Shown: positions 1 to 11,545, numbered from the stretch's first letter. The stretch is DNA of 64,000 nt from Lepus europaeus (GCF_033115175.1 NC_084844.1:76450531-76514530), one strand, 5' to 3'. The notes: generated from the sequence alone by a model not told the origin. Numbers and translations are program-made.

Positions 1-168
1 CAAAAACAATTCAAAACAAAAACCTAATTAAGCATAAGAGGAAGTTATGCATTAGAAGTGTATTCTAATTTCTAGGAGATTCAGTGGTTAGAAAATTCAT
101 CCCAAATCTTGCTGCAAAATGTCCCATATATTTTCCATGACCACTACCCGTAAGCATAAACTCTTTTT

Positions 169-512
169 TTTAAAAGATTTATTTATTTGAAAGTGAGAGT
201 TACACAGAGAAAGGAGAGGCACGGAGAGAGGAGAGGCAGAGAGAGAGAGAAAGATCTTCCATCTGCTGGTTTACTCCCCAATTGGCCACAATGGCTGGAG
301 CTGAGCTGATCCAAAGCCAGGAGCCAGGAGCTTCTTTCAGGTCTCCCACTTGGGTTTAGGGGTCCAAGGACTTGGGCCATCTTCTACTGCTTTCTCAGAC
401 CATAGCACAGCTGAATCGGAAGTGGAGCAGCCGGGACTCAAACCGGTGCCCATATGGGATGCTGGCACTGCAGGCGGCAGCCTTACCCACTATGCCAGAG
501 CACTGGCCACCA
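169..512 (-). repeat. CSINE (lagomorph C-repeat)
   Basis: Reverse-oriented C-repeat SINE. It opens on the plus strand with the A/T-rich tail complement (aaagatttatttatttg), followed by a GA-rich tract. The body ends at the tRNA-related head (tatgccagagcactggcc). Confidence 0.9.
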
Positions 513-519
513 TAAACCC

Positions 520-1828
520 TGTCTTCCTCAGAACCAGTATCCCAGACACCAGCCACCACATGACATCCCACGGCACACCCCCCCCCCCCCAGCAGTGTTC
601 TGCAGCTCCTGCTCCTCTCCACTTTCACTGGAAGGATCTGCTGCTCCTTTTCTTCATGCAAGTAAGTCTGATTCAGATGATGTCCCTGATACACTTGGCT
701 GGCAAGAGCCATGGCATGTGTCCATGACCTAGCTAAATGCAAAGCTGGAACATTTTTAACTTTTCACTGCCATGGTGAGACAAGGACTCCATCTAATGAA
801 GTAGGGGATTTTTCAGGGAGTCTAGAGAATCAAATATGACAAAATGACAAATCTTAACCAAAGACTGTCATGGTAGAGAGGAAGAGAACCCAAAATGAAT
901 TTTTCTATCTTTTCTTTTCTGATATAAGTGCCTAAAAACAAAGCCAAGGAGGGCTGCCACAGACCCATTCTGAAAATTCCTTAACATCTTCATTTTCATC
1001 CAAATTAATACATTACTTGAAGAAAATAAACTTTTACATAAATGAAAATGTAATACTACAGACAAGTGTACAGGAGAAAAGAGGCACTCAATTACCTTAG
1101 AAAAATCTGGGTCCATTAATGTGTTCCTCCAGAACCAATGCTGCAGTACAATAGAACCACAGCCTCTGACATTCCCCCTCCACCCTGATGGATCTTGGGT
1201 TTTCTTCCCACCTCCCCTCTCCTGTGAATATCTAAGTAGTAGGACAAAAGGAATCCAAAGATACGATGATGGTATTTAACATGGAATAAACATATTGTTT
1301 TAGTCAGTACAATCCTCAATACTACAATAATTATTTCTAGTTCACTGATTACAAAATTAAGTATATGAAATCTATTCCTAATTAATCATCCCATTGAGAG
1401 CTTAATGTAGACTTTCAGAGGTGAAAGAAATAGAGATATGTGTAGAGATGTGTATCTCTAAAATACAGATTAACCTCTGTACTTTATAGACAATATACCA
1501 TGTTTGTATTTTTTTTTGCAGTCTGGCATAGTTTATTACATCCAGCTTGCCACTTTGGAAATTTTATAATTAGACATTAATATACAACAAATTTTGAATC
1601 TTTACAGATAATATAGAGCACCCTAGGCCCTCCCAGGGCAGAAAACAGATCAAGAGCTCATACACTGGCTTCAACCACAAGGAGCAGATGAAGATATCAT
1701 CGGAAAGATACCTATCCCTGCAGTGTGGCTGCTGAGCAGTTCTGCCCTTACGGATCTTGTTTGGAATATACATAGTATGAATTATGTGTCACTCTCACAA
1801 TTTATTTAGCTATTTTTGAAGTTAACAC
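520..1828. other. Spacer, no gene recognised
   Basis: AT-rich DNA with a 13-base C run at 578-590. Its short open frames show no family resemblance and no splice context. I see nothing coding here. Confidence 0.6.
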
Positions 1829-1829
1829 C

Positions 1830-1985
1830 TTAAAAAAATAACTTGAAAGACAGCAACTGAGATCCTCCATCTACTGCTTTATTTTCCAGATGCCCATAAC
1901 AGCTGGGGCTGGCCCAGCCAGGAACTCCAAGCCTTTAAGCCATCATCTGCTGCCTCCCAGGTGCACAAGCCTGACCCACTATGAA
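1830..1985 (-). repeat. Old, truncated CSINE
   Basis: A diverged reverse C-repeat. The GA tract is reduced, and the remnants of the body lead to a degraded head near 1980. Confidence 0.65.
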
Positions 1986-2185
1986 CAGATGCCCCTACAT
2001 TTTTTATTTTCCACAAACTTTTTGAAGTCACTTTTGCCAAAAGGTTCCTGACACCTCTCTTGTTGCTTTCATAGCGGCAGACCCTGGAATGCCATCTCCC
2101 AGTACAGAAGACAGCCTCAGTAGTCCTCGAAGATCAAGAAGTAGGCAGATGGTGACATCTTTGTTGTTAATGTAACTGTGAATGT

Positions 2186-2507
2186 GGCCAGTACTGCAGC
2201 TCATTAGGCTAAGCCTCTGCCTGCGGTGCTGGCACACCAGGTTCTAGTACCAGTTGGGGCACCGATTCCATCCTGGTTGCTCCTTTTCCAGTTCAGCTCT
2301 CTGCTGTGGTCCGGGAAGGCAGTGGAGGATGGCCCAGGTGCTTGGGCCCTGCACCTGCATGGGAGACCAGGAGGAAGTACCTGGCTCCTGGCTTTGGATT
2401 GGCACAGGCGCCAGCCATAGCAGCCATTTGGGGGTGAACCAATGGAGGGAAGACCTTTCTCTCTGTCTCTCCCTCTCTCACTAACTCTGCCTGTCAAAAA
2501 AAAAAAA
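2186..2507 (+). repeat. CSINE with target-site duplication
   Basis: Plus-strand C-repeat of the younger type, ending in ctgtcaaaaaaa. It is flanked by a 16-bp direct repeat, atgtaactgtgaatgt, at 2170-2185 and 2508-2523, so both ends are defined exactly. Confidence 0.93.
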
Positions 2508-2601
2508 ATGTAACTGTGAATGTTCATATAATTTTGTTCTGTTTACACAAAAATATCTTTGTTTAACAATTGAAGATTGATGCTGTAAAAACTGTCCTCT
2601 A

Positions 2602-4424
2602 TTATAAGGTCTAAAGATTAAATTGTGCATCCTACAGATTCCTTCATAATAGAATTAGTTTCCTACCTTGAAGAGAATAGAGAAATGAAAGAACAAGTTG
2701 GGCTTAGAATAGAGAAATGAGGGAGCAAGTCCTAGATCGCTTGCTGACAATAGCAATATCACATGAATACTTAGCAAACCGTTTCAACCATTAGATAACA
2801 ACTTAAGAAAACATTTACCAGAAGGTCCAATGCCTTCTATAACATTTTTCTGCAATAGCATAGCCAAAATAAGAACTCAAATAATAATCTCATAGCTAGA
2901 TTCACTTCGCCATCAGCGAAGTATACAGTAAGTAGAAAAAACCTCCCTTTCAGACCAAAGGGAAAGAAAATTTTAAAGTGAGAATATAATTTTCCTCATG
3001 GGCATTGTCTACCTTAGAAAAACTACTACAGAACATGCCTGTGACTATAGACTTGTAGTTCAGGCCACCGAAGATTAGAGATGGGAAACGGGCACTCCCT
3101 TGACTTGCATCCTCTGGTCTGCTTTAACACAAACCAGGAGGAAAAGAAAGCTCGGCATCAGAAGCAATGGGTGGCAGGCGTATTAATGGCTGATCTGTAC
3201 AGTGATCTGCCCTCAAGGAGACCCAACAGGCCAGTCCACTGCAGTGGCTTTCAATGTGGTAAGCCTGGGCTTCAGGAGAAGTCAGCTTGTGAAGAGCCCT
3301 GGCAGCTCTGCCAAGAGTTGGATCACTGGAAATGGACCTGCCCTGGAGTCGAAGGATGCCCAGGTCAGAGCCACAGATCTTATTGGCTCTAAGCTGAAAA
3401 GCCCTTCACTCAGTCCAATTTCCAAAGTGACCACTGCAGCTGAGGGGATGGTCAAGTAGGGTCAGCAACATTGCAGGCAGAACTGTAAATTTCTTGTTAG
3501 AGATGCCACCTGCCTTTACCTGGCCAGCTCTCCTCCCAGGCCAGCCAAGTAATGAAAGTCAACAGAGTGCCTTCCCCTAGGAGGTTCACACCTCCCTTAG
3601 GATATACCCCATGTGAAGAGATAGATAGGTCTGGGCCTCTGAATTTACAAGGCCTAAAGCCCACCAGATTATTATCAAGCCCCTTCTATCAGGTTCTATT
3701 TGCCTCTCAATCAGAAAACTTAATTGTAGCTTAGACAGCACCTTTCTTAGCTCCTCTAATAATGACTCTGTCCTTTGTTCTAGGCCCTGTCTAGTGCACT
3801 TGGGCCTCATTCCTTTGTAATCATAACCTCTACTCTACCACCAATGGCTCTACTCCCAACCTGTGTGTACTGATGGTCCTCTTCCCCACTTAATGCTGTA
3901 TAATTGTTCAAACCTGGTAAATGCCACTCTTAGGATCATTGGTTACTATCCTCACTCTGTCTTGTATGACCTTGTCTAAATATGATCAGAGTCGGCAAAC
4001 TTGGAAGGCTTCCATAGCCTTGGCAACTCATGACGACAGCCTAGGGTGGTTACTGGCGCCATAAACTAGAGTGTCAATTTGTTGGGTCAACAACAGGAGC
4101 CACTGTGCACTTGCTCCTCATGTGGGATCTCTGTCCTTAATGTGCTGTACATTGTGATTTAATGCTATAACTAGTACTCAAACAGTATGTTTCACTTTGT
4201 GTTTCTATGTGGGTGCAAACTGTTGAAATCTTTATACTGAATTGATCTTCTGTATATAAAGAGAATTGAAAATGAATCTTGATGCAAATGGAAGGGGAGA
4301 GGGAGCGGGAGAGGGGAGGGTTGCGGGTGGGAGGGAAGTTATGGGGGGGGGGGAAGCCATTGTAATCCATAAGCTGTACACTGGAAATTTATATTCATTA
4401 AATAAAAGTTAAAAAAAAAAAAAC
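2602..4424 (+). mobile_element. 5'-truncated leporid L1 (3' UTR end) with poly(A)
   Basis: The segment ends in a G-rich polypurine tract (about 4290-4352), an AATAAA signal and a poly(A) tail. This is the layout of the rabbit L1 3' UTR. A 12-bp direct repeat, aactgtcctcta, lies at 2590-2601 and 4425-4436 and defines one 1.8-kb insertion made by target-primed reverse transcription. No ORF2 reverse-transcriptase domain is present. The upstream third (about 3080-3560) carries a retroviral gag-like remnant, which is unusual for an L1 3' region. Subfamily not determined. Confidence 0.85.
3081..3560 (+). pseudogene. Decayed retroviral gag nucleocapsid/protease-like remnant inside the L1
   Basis: An open stretch of about 100 residues from 3081 contains two degenerate CCHC-like zinc knuckles around residues 53-92. 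The first is a Cys-Gly-Lys-Pro-Gly context; the second is an HWKWTC-type context. This resembles gammaretrovirus-like (class I ERV) nucleocapsid. Just downstream, about 3468-3510, a short stretch in another frame resembles the start of a retroviral protease, but the catalytic Asp-Thr-Gly is not intact. Frames are broken by stops and shifts, zinc ligands are missing, and no function is possible. The segment lies inside the target-site duplication of the L1, so it moved with the L1. The family assignment is from motifs only. Confidence 0.5.
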
Positions 4425-4967
4425 AACTGTCCTCTAATTTTTTGCTATTTTATTATTTATAAACCCATTTTGAAGATTTGTAGATCCATAAGTCCCTTGA
4501 GGACAGTGCACCCTGGTTTTGATATCCTTCACAGAAATAAATACAAACTGATTTCCATGGTGGGGGGAATCACTACAAACTATTGAACTTGTCTGAAAGC
4601 AAATAAGAGGCTGGGAGAATGGCTGCTCTGGTTATGCACAGTAACTACTATAGCACTTAAATAGGTATAAAGAACCTGACTGTAGGAAATAAATATAAAG
4701 AATTGTCTTGGGCCCTCTGCCAGCTCTAATCCTCTCATTAGGGAAGTGACAGTCTGACAGTCATGTGAACACACCTGAGGGGGATGCAGCACTGCCCCTC
4801 AGGGCAGACAATGAGCTCTTCCCCTTCAAATGGTGGCAAGGTTGCAGCAGGCACACAAGGAGTTGCTCTTCCTTTAAGTAACTGGGGAGTATTTGTCAAA
4901 AGTATTAAACTAAAATTTGGGGATCTCTGTATTGCCCTATCCTCACATTACTTAACATTCAATTACA

Positions 4968-5165
4968 TTTTTTAAAAGATTTTATTTATTTATTTGAGAG
5001 GTAGAGTTACAGAGAGAGAGGCAGAGAGAGAAAAGGGGTCTTCCATCTGCTGGTTCATTCCCTAAATGGCTGCAATGGCTAGAGATTGGGCCGATCTGAA
5101 GCCTGGAAATCAGGAGCTTCCTCTGGGTCTCCCATGTGGGTGCAGGGGTACAAGCGCTTGGGCAG
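4968..5165 (-). repeat. Truncated CSINE
   Basis: Reverse C-repeat beginning with the tail complement near 4975. It loses similarity at about 5165, before the tRNA-like head. Confidence 0.8.
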
Positions 5166-5479
5166 CTCACCCTAGCATGCTGACTGGTTCCACTGTTCAA
5201 GCACACATCCCCCATTCTCTTTTGGTGGGTCTACTGTAAAGAAAGGAGAGTATCTACAGTAATTAATATCTTACTGTTGCTCTTGCTGTCCACCTGCAGG
5301 CCTGAGGGAAGAGCACTTAAATACACACTGTGGAGTTCTGGATGTAGTTTCCAAAATTCAGTCTCTTCGCAGCTTAGGGACTCTGTCCTCATCAATCACC
5401 TTAAAGCCTGCAGGAGTAGGGAGAAACTGTGTTTGAAGAATTTACAAATAAATTGCATTGAAGTCAACCACTACCACTT

Positions 5480-6900
5480 CCACCACACCCCTAATTCAGG
5501 GTTCTGGCAAATCCCAAGCGGACCAGGAGTGACTCAGGAGGTGACCTCGACTCTCAAAGGCTCCAAAGAGCCTGGTGCACCCAGGGCGAGCTCAGCACAT
5601 CGCCCTCCCGCCCCCCGCCACTAGGACGCCCGGCTCCCAGATCCTCCAGGAGGCGAGAGGCGGCCCCGCAGGTCCAGGCACACGCGGACGTGCATCCAGA
5701 GCTGTCCCAAAAAGCAGGCCCAGCTCGGGTGTCGCCTCCTGACAAAGTCACTGTCTCCTACTCCCTCCCGGAAGGCTGCAGGCCAGCACCCTGAGTCGAG
5801 GCCCTCCCGTGAAGAAAGCCGCCCCCGTGGGAACCCCGCTCCACCTGCGGGCAGGGCTGGGGAAGAAGGGCTAAGCCAGCCTCCACCCCAGGACTGCAGC
5901 CTGGGAAAGTCCAGGGCTCCAGCGCCCCTGCAGGGCATGGCGTCTCCCTCAGTGCGCTCTGAGCCCGGCCTCAGCCATCAGCAGCTCCCTTGCTTCCAAA
6001 ATCTGCTGCAGGGCGGCTCAGGCTCCGCCCGGCCAGGGACCTCGGACCAATCCTCCCTGAACTGGGACAGGACCGGCGCTGCCAGACTTGCCCCATGCCG
6101 GGCCGGCTATAAAGGCGGTGGTGATTGGCGGGCACCTGGTAGTTGTGGTGTGTACGGGTGACGTGGGTGGTGTTACATTCTTGGCCATTGAGCTCAATTT
6201 TGGACGTTGGGACAAGAACACAGGCGGCAGTGATGAGAGCTAGGAGAGCCAGGAGGGGAGGCAGACCCGGTGAGTGCGACCCTCAGCCTCTCCCGCCAGC
6301 CCCGCTGGCTGAGGTTTGCAGCAAGAGCTGCACTTGGGGAAGCAATGAAGGCCGAGTCTCAGCAGGAAAACCAAGGGCCCGATGCGGATTTGCACACTGA
6401 TGCTGCATCTGTGTGGTCTGCACGGGCAGACAGGAGGAAGGGCTTGGTAGGAGGGCGCTGGAGGTGCACTGGGCCCTCGTGCACAGCCTGCTGTAGGAAT
6501 CCAGGGCAGTAGAGTCCTGCGGGGTCCCTAGAGATCCTGGCCACGCTGTGCCTTCCGTCATCCACCCTCCTGCGCTGCCGCTGGGGCAGTGCTTCTGCAG
6601 TTGGATGTCTCGTTCGAGTCCATGGTCGTTTTCTCATGATGGGCTGATCTCACGCAGTGACAACCATGGAACAAATCACTGTTCTGCGGCATCTGCCTCC
6701 CAGGAGCGTTGCGGGTTACAGGGGGGCACGGGTGAGGCGGTGGCACCTCCTGTGCGTGGTCTCTGGCCCGTCCAGGACCGAAGGTGGAAAGGGAAGCAGA
6801 GGAGCTGGCTCAAGGTAGTCCCGCTGCGGGTTCCATCAGGTGTGAAATGTCTCCCGATTGCGGTTAACCTTGCAGGGAAACTGTCCCCTTTTGTGGGCCA
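5480..6900 (+). promoter_or_regulatory. CpG-rich promoter region of the RGS2 pseudogene
   Basis: A GC- and CpG-rich block in an AT-rich neighbourhood. A consensus TATA box (TATAAAG, 6108-6114) is followed by an inverted CCAAT (ATTGG, 6124-6128). The RGS2 exon 1 remnant ends at a GT donor at 6270. The block looks like a retained promoter island of a gene whose coding part has died. Whether it still fires cannot be read from the sequence. Confidence 0.7.
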
Positions 6901-7033
6901 GAGACAGCATCTGCTTTATTAGCTGTGCAGTATATTGAAAATTAAAATTTGGGCAGTCCTATCTTTAGTCCTCACAGCAGCACTTACTTTATGAGGAACA
7001 CATGAAACTGCTCAGTAATTCGGTGCTGAGTTT

Positions 7034-7708
7034 TTTTTTTGGACAGGCAGAGTGGACAGTGATAGAGACAGAGAGAAAGGTCTTCCTTTTTTTTTTTTTT
7101 TTTTGACAGGCAGAGTGGACAGTGAGAGAGAGACAGAGAGAAAGGTCTTCCTTTTTGCCGTTGGTTCACCCTCCAATGGCCGCCGCGGTAGCGCACTGCG
7201 GCCGGCGCACCGCGCTGTTCCAAAGGCAGGAGCCAGGTGCTTCTCCTGGTCTCCCATGGGGTGCAGGACCCAAGGACTTGGGCCATCCTCCACTGCACTC
7301 CCTAGCCGCAGCAGAGAGCTGGCCTGGAAGAGGGGCAACCGGGACAGGATCGGTGCCCCGACCGGGACTAGAACCCGGTGTGCCGGCGCCGCAAGTCAGA
7401 GGATTAGCCTGTTGAGCCACGGCGCCGGCGAAAGGTCTTCCTTTTTGCCATTGGTTCACCCTCCAATGGCCGCTGCGGCCAGCGCACTGCGCTGATCGGA
7501 TGGCAGGAGCCAGCTGCTTCTCCTGGTCTCCCATGGGGTGCAGGACCCAAGTACTTGGGCCATCCTCCACTGCACTCCCTGGTCACAGCAGAGAGCTGGC
7601 CTGGAAGAGGGGCAACCGGGACAGAATCCGGCATCCCGACCAAGACTAGAACCCGGTGTGCCAGCACCACTAGGCGAAGGATTAGCCTATTGAGCCACGG
7701 TGCCAGCC
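7034..7708 (-). repeat. Nested pair of CSINEs in RGS2 intron 1
   Basis: The outer reverse CSINE is flanked by the 13-bp repeat cggtgctgagttt (7021-7033 and 7709-7721). It is interrupted at its GA tract by a second, very similar reverse CSINE (about 7092-7430). The inner copy has its own duplication, aaaggtcttccttttt (7076-7091 and 7431-7446). The CpG-rich bodies suggest that both are young. Confidence 0.93.
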
Positions 7709-9140
7709 CGGTGCTGAGTTTAATATTAGGTTGGTAAGCCTGCTATTGGCTTTTGGTTTGTTTGTAGCTATTGGACGACTTTATTTGGTAAAAATGCATT
7801 CAGGTCAGTAGTGTACTCAAGGATGGTCATTTAGGGAAATGTACTTTTTTTTATGAGTAAAAGATTGGAAGACACGATTGAGCTACCTCAAAACTCCACC
7901 ACTCCTGGGAAGGCCACAGTTGGCAAGAAAAGCCCGTAGCAAACTTTCATCAAGTAAGTTGAGATTCCTGTGTTTGCAATCTGAACAGCTCACTGCTGAG
8001 CTGGGAGGGGAACTGCTCTGAGCACAACTCACTACAGAACTGCTCTTGCAGACCTTCCCCGAAGGAAGCACTGCTGTGGTCAGAAGCATTCCAGGAGCTG
8101 CTGGCCTGCAAATGTGAATTAGTCTTCAATTTAATCCATTGTAAGTATCACAAGAATGCAGAAAGGCTGTGTCCTCAAACACAAATGAGCAGCTCCGCAA
8201 GGGGAATGAGACTTAACCTAGGTCTGTTTATCTCCCTTTATTTCTCAGCATATTCACCCCAGATGGGGGAAATAAATCACCCTTCAGCTCTGCAATGGCA
8301 GTGCTCTGGGTGGAGGCTGAGGATGCTTTTCATTGCAGGCAGTGTTTGCAAGAGACTTAGTTCCCTGACAATTTGTGCCTCTCCTACAAAAACATTTTGG
8401 CATTAAAAACAAACTGAAGTATTTATGTTTTAGTAGTATGGCACCAACTTAAGTATTTTGCCTACTGGCATCTTTGTCTTTAAAGAGCTAAATCCTCAGG
8501 ACTACAGGATTGAGTAAAAACTAGAAAATAGCTAATCCTAGTACTACAAAAGCACAAGGGATTATTTGATCATTCGGTTCTTCATATTTCACATGCTTTT
8601 TTTTCTACTTTTCCCTTCCTACAGATATTCTGGCTGTATTGAAGGCTTTTTTAAAAACTGAATTCTGTGAAGAAAATATAGGCTTTTGGCTGGCTTGTGA
8701 AAACTTCTGAAAAATCCACCCACCCCAGAAGCTATCCTTAAAACCAAGGTAAATATATACAGTCTTCATAGAAAAAACCCCCAAAGAGGTAAGACCAAAT
8801 TCCTCATTTCAGTATAAAGTGTACACCCTTGGCACCAAGAAGCAACAAAGGAAGTAAAGATATAAGACTAAAGCAAGGGCCAGGGAATCTGAAAAGCTTC
8901 CTTTCCTGGTGTCCTGGCTTTCAACTAAGTATCCCCAGACCTGGCAGGTGGAGCTCATCACACGTTACAGCTTCTGATTTTCACTTTCAAAGAGCAGAGC
9001 TCCCTTCTCTAATGAAGTATAATGAGTGATCTTTGTTTCAGATGAGCTTGCTTTCAAACCAAAACTCTTATTATCCAAAATATACAAGAAGCTACAACCC
9101 CCAGCTGTACAACTGCCTGGAAAAGGGTGTACAACATGAT

Positions 9141-9421
9141 GTTTTACTTATTTGAAAGGCAGAGTTGCAGTGAGTGGTCTTCCATCTGCTAGTTTACTCC
9201 CTAAATGGCCACAGTGGTCAGGGCTGGGTCAGGCTGAAGCCAGGAGCTTCCTCCAGGTCTCCCATGTAGGGGCAGAGGACCAAGCACTTGGGCCATCTTA
9301 TGCTGCTTTTCCCAGCAGGGAGTGGGTAAGAACTGCAGTAGCTGGGACTCAAACTGGCATCCATATGGGATGCTAGTGCTGCAGGCATCAGTGTAACTTG
9401 CTATGCCACAGCACCAGCCCC
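9141..9421 (-). repeat. CSINE inserted in RGS2 exon 5
   Basis: Reverse C-repeat that interrupts the exon 5 coding remnant after the tacaacatgatg context. RGS2-like sequence resumes at 9422. Confidence 0.9.
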
Positions 9422-9490
9422 AGGTAGAACACTTATCCCTGTTTTTTGGAATCAGAGTTCTACTAGGGCTTGAGTGAAAAACCAGAGATC

Positions 9491-9830
9491 GGCCGGCGCC
9501 GTGGCTCAACAGGCTAATCCTCTGACTTGCGGCACTGGCACACCGGGTTCTAGTCCCGGTCGGGGCACCGATCCTGTCCCGGTTGCCCCTCTTCCAGGCC
9601 AGCTCTCTGCTGTGGCCAAGGAGTGCAGTGGAGGATGGCCCAAGTGCTTGGGCTCTGCACCCCATGGGAGACCAGGAGAAGCACCTGGCTCCTGCCATCC
9701 GATCAGCGCAGTGCGCAGGCCGCAGCGCGCTACCGCGGCGGCCATTGGAGGGTGAACCAACGGCAAAAAGGAAGACCTTTCTCTCTGTCTCTCTCTCACT
9801 GTCCACTCTGCCTGTCAAAAAAAAAAAAAG
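9491..9830 (+). repeat. Young CSINE inserted in RGS2 exon 5
   Basis: Plus C-repeat starting ggccggcgccgtggctcaac and ending in an A tail. It is flanked by near-identical copies of aaaaaccagagatc (9477-9490 and about 9833-9846, one mismatch). It splits the last RGS2 codons from their stop. Confidence 0.93.
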
Positions 9831-10499
9831 AAAAAAACCATAGATCACCACAGACACCATGGTTGATGAGAAAAAGGGAGCCCCAGAGTAGAGGACATGT
9901 TCTGTTTCCTAAGGCAGAAGTCTGTGACTGCCAGAGACTGACATTCAATTCAGTTCCCTCAGAACTAATGATTCCAAGCTAGGTAGTGAGTCAGGAAGCT
10001 GGTGACTGTCCAGGAGATGCTTGTATCAGAACAGCTTCCACCACTGTACAGACACAGGCAGGAAATATGTGGTCTGAGGGGGTGGGTCTTGTTGGAAAAG
10101 CAGGACTGTGAGATAGAAGATAATGCAATGGAATGCTGTTGACCTAAACTCATTTAAAATCAATAGGTCTGGGATTCTGTGGCCTTAACTACCTAGCTGT
10201 ATATCTTTCATTAAATCAGTGCATGTTACCACATAGTGGTTTTGAGTCCCAACTAATGTAACATGTTTACTATGTAGAAGAGTACTAAAGTTCTTGTGAC
10301 TCCATTTCATGCATGCTATTCTTGTGTATTGCTGAACCTGAAACGACGTTTGAATTGTTAAACGGTATATAAAATAGCGAGTGCTTGTGTGTAGAAAACC
10401 ACAGTGTCTATTACAAGTGCCAAAAACTCTTGAAGGCAGTTAAGCTTTGAAGTGGTCTTTGAATATTTGAATACATTTATTTTGATAAATAATGTCATT

Positions 10500-11115
10500 G
10501 AATACTTACAGTCCAGGTGTGAGCTGATTTGATGTTGATAACTAGAATTATGACCAACATAAGGGGAAGATCTTTGTAGTAGAGAAGAAGTGTGCATTAC
10601 TGTGTCTGTGCAGGGAGAACTGACAGCCCAAGAGCTGAGAAGAGGGTGGCAAGGAAGATGCTCTTTTCTAAACCTAAGTCACAGCACATCCTTAGACCCA
10701 CCCAGGGTAAAAAATTTTACCCAGGGTAAAAATTACTAACAGAATCTTTTATTAAACAACAGGGTCTTTGATGAGAATAGAACATTGACCTAAATCCCTT
10801 TTTGAGGATTGAGAAACAACTAAATAGAAGTGAACTGTATGGAGACAAACACCAATGTTACATTACTCAACTCTCCACTGCACCAATGAAGGAAGAAGAC
10901 AAATGGGGAATATGGGCCTCCCCCTTTTTTGTCCTCTTTTCTTTGGTTCCAACTCACATGGGCTTCCAGAAGACATACATGGAAACTGTTCTCTTCGTGG
11001 TCAACATACATCTCAGAATTTCCCTTATTCATTTGCCTTCACTTGCCTAACAGATTTTGATTATGTTACTTTAGGTAATGAGGAAAGCAACAGAAGTGCA
11101 CTTTTCTCCCTCATT
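10500..11115. other. Spacer, no gene recognised
   Basis: AT-rich DNA downstream of the RGS2 3' UTR. It holds a small palindrome and direct repeat of acccagggtaaaa around 10699-10732. No coding family is visible. Confidence 0.55.
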
Positions 11116-11117
11116 TT

Positions 11118-11545
11118 TATAACATTTATTTGAAAGGCAGAGTTACAGAGAGGGTGTAGAGACAGACCTTCCATCTATTGGTTCACTCCCCAAATGATCA
11201 CAATGGCCTGAGCTGAGCCGATCCAAAGCCAGGAGCCAGGAGCTTCTTTCAGGTCTCCCACAGGAATGCAGGGGCTCAAGCACTTGGGCAGTCCTCTGAT
11301 GCTTTCCCAGGCACATTAGCAGGGAGCTGGATTGAAGTGGATCAGCCAGGACTTGAATCAGTGCCTATATGGCAGTGGCTTTACCCACTGTGCTACAGTG
11401 TGGGACCCATATATGTATATATTTCAAAGACTCATTTATTTGAAAGGCAGAGAGGCAGAAGAAGAGAGATCTTTCAACCTCTGGTTCACTCCCAAAATGT
11501 CCACAACAGTGGAGGCTGGGCCAAGCCAAAGCCAGGATGTTGAAC
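11118..11545 (-). repeat. Two adjacent CSINEs
   Basis: A nearly complete reverse C-repeat (about 11118-11408) is followed by a second reverse copy that is truncated (about 11420-11545). Confidence 0.85.

Larger units (their letters stand above)
6140..10495 (+). pseudogene. RGS2: RGS2 pseudogene, complete five-exon gene with introns
   Basis: RGS2 is a GTPase-activating protein for Gq alpha. All five exons are recognisable in order. Exon 1 is about 6140-6269. Exon 2 is 7857-7953, ending at a gtaagt donor. Exon 3 is 8052-8113, the 62-bp RGS exon, after tgctcttgcag. Exon 4 is 8625-8788, after a pyrimidine tract plus acag and before gtaaga; it encodes AFLKTEFCEENI and FWLACENF of the RGS box. Exon 5 is 9042-9140, 9422-9490 and 9846-9868, split by two CSINEs. 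The 3' UTR runs to about 10490, ending in ttttgataaata. Inactivating changes: the exon 1 start codon is lost and stops follow, exon 2 has small deletions, exon 4 has an in-frame TGA at 8708 and a frameshift near 8750, and exon 5 is disrupted. Introns exclude a processed copy. It could be a duplicate of a live RGS2 or a unitary loss; this window cannot decide. Confidence 0.88.

Noticed and set aside
7052..7570. Repeated 130-150 codon frames with GAVAQQANPLTCG or similar text
   Set aside because: These are translations of young CSINEs, whose CpG-rich bodies happen to be open in several frames.
9201..9860. A 219-codon minus-strand frame across the RGS2 exon 5 area
   Set aside because: It is made of CSINE sequence read in one frame. 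Similar peptides recur at many SINE copies.
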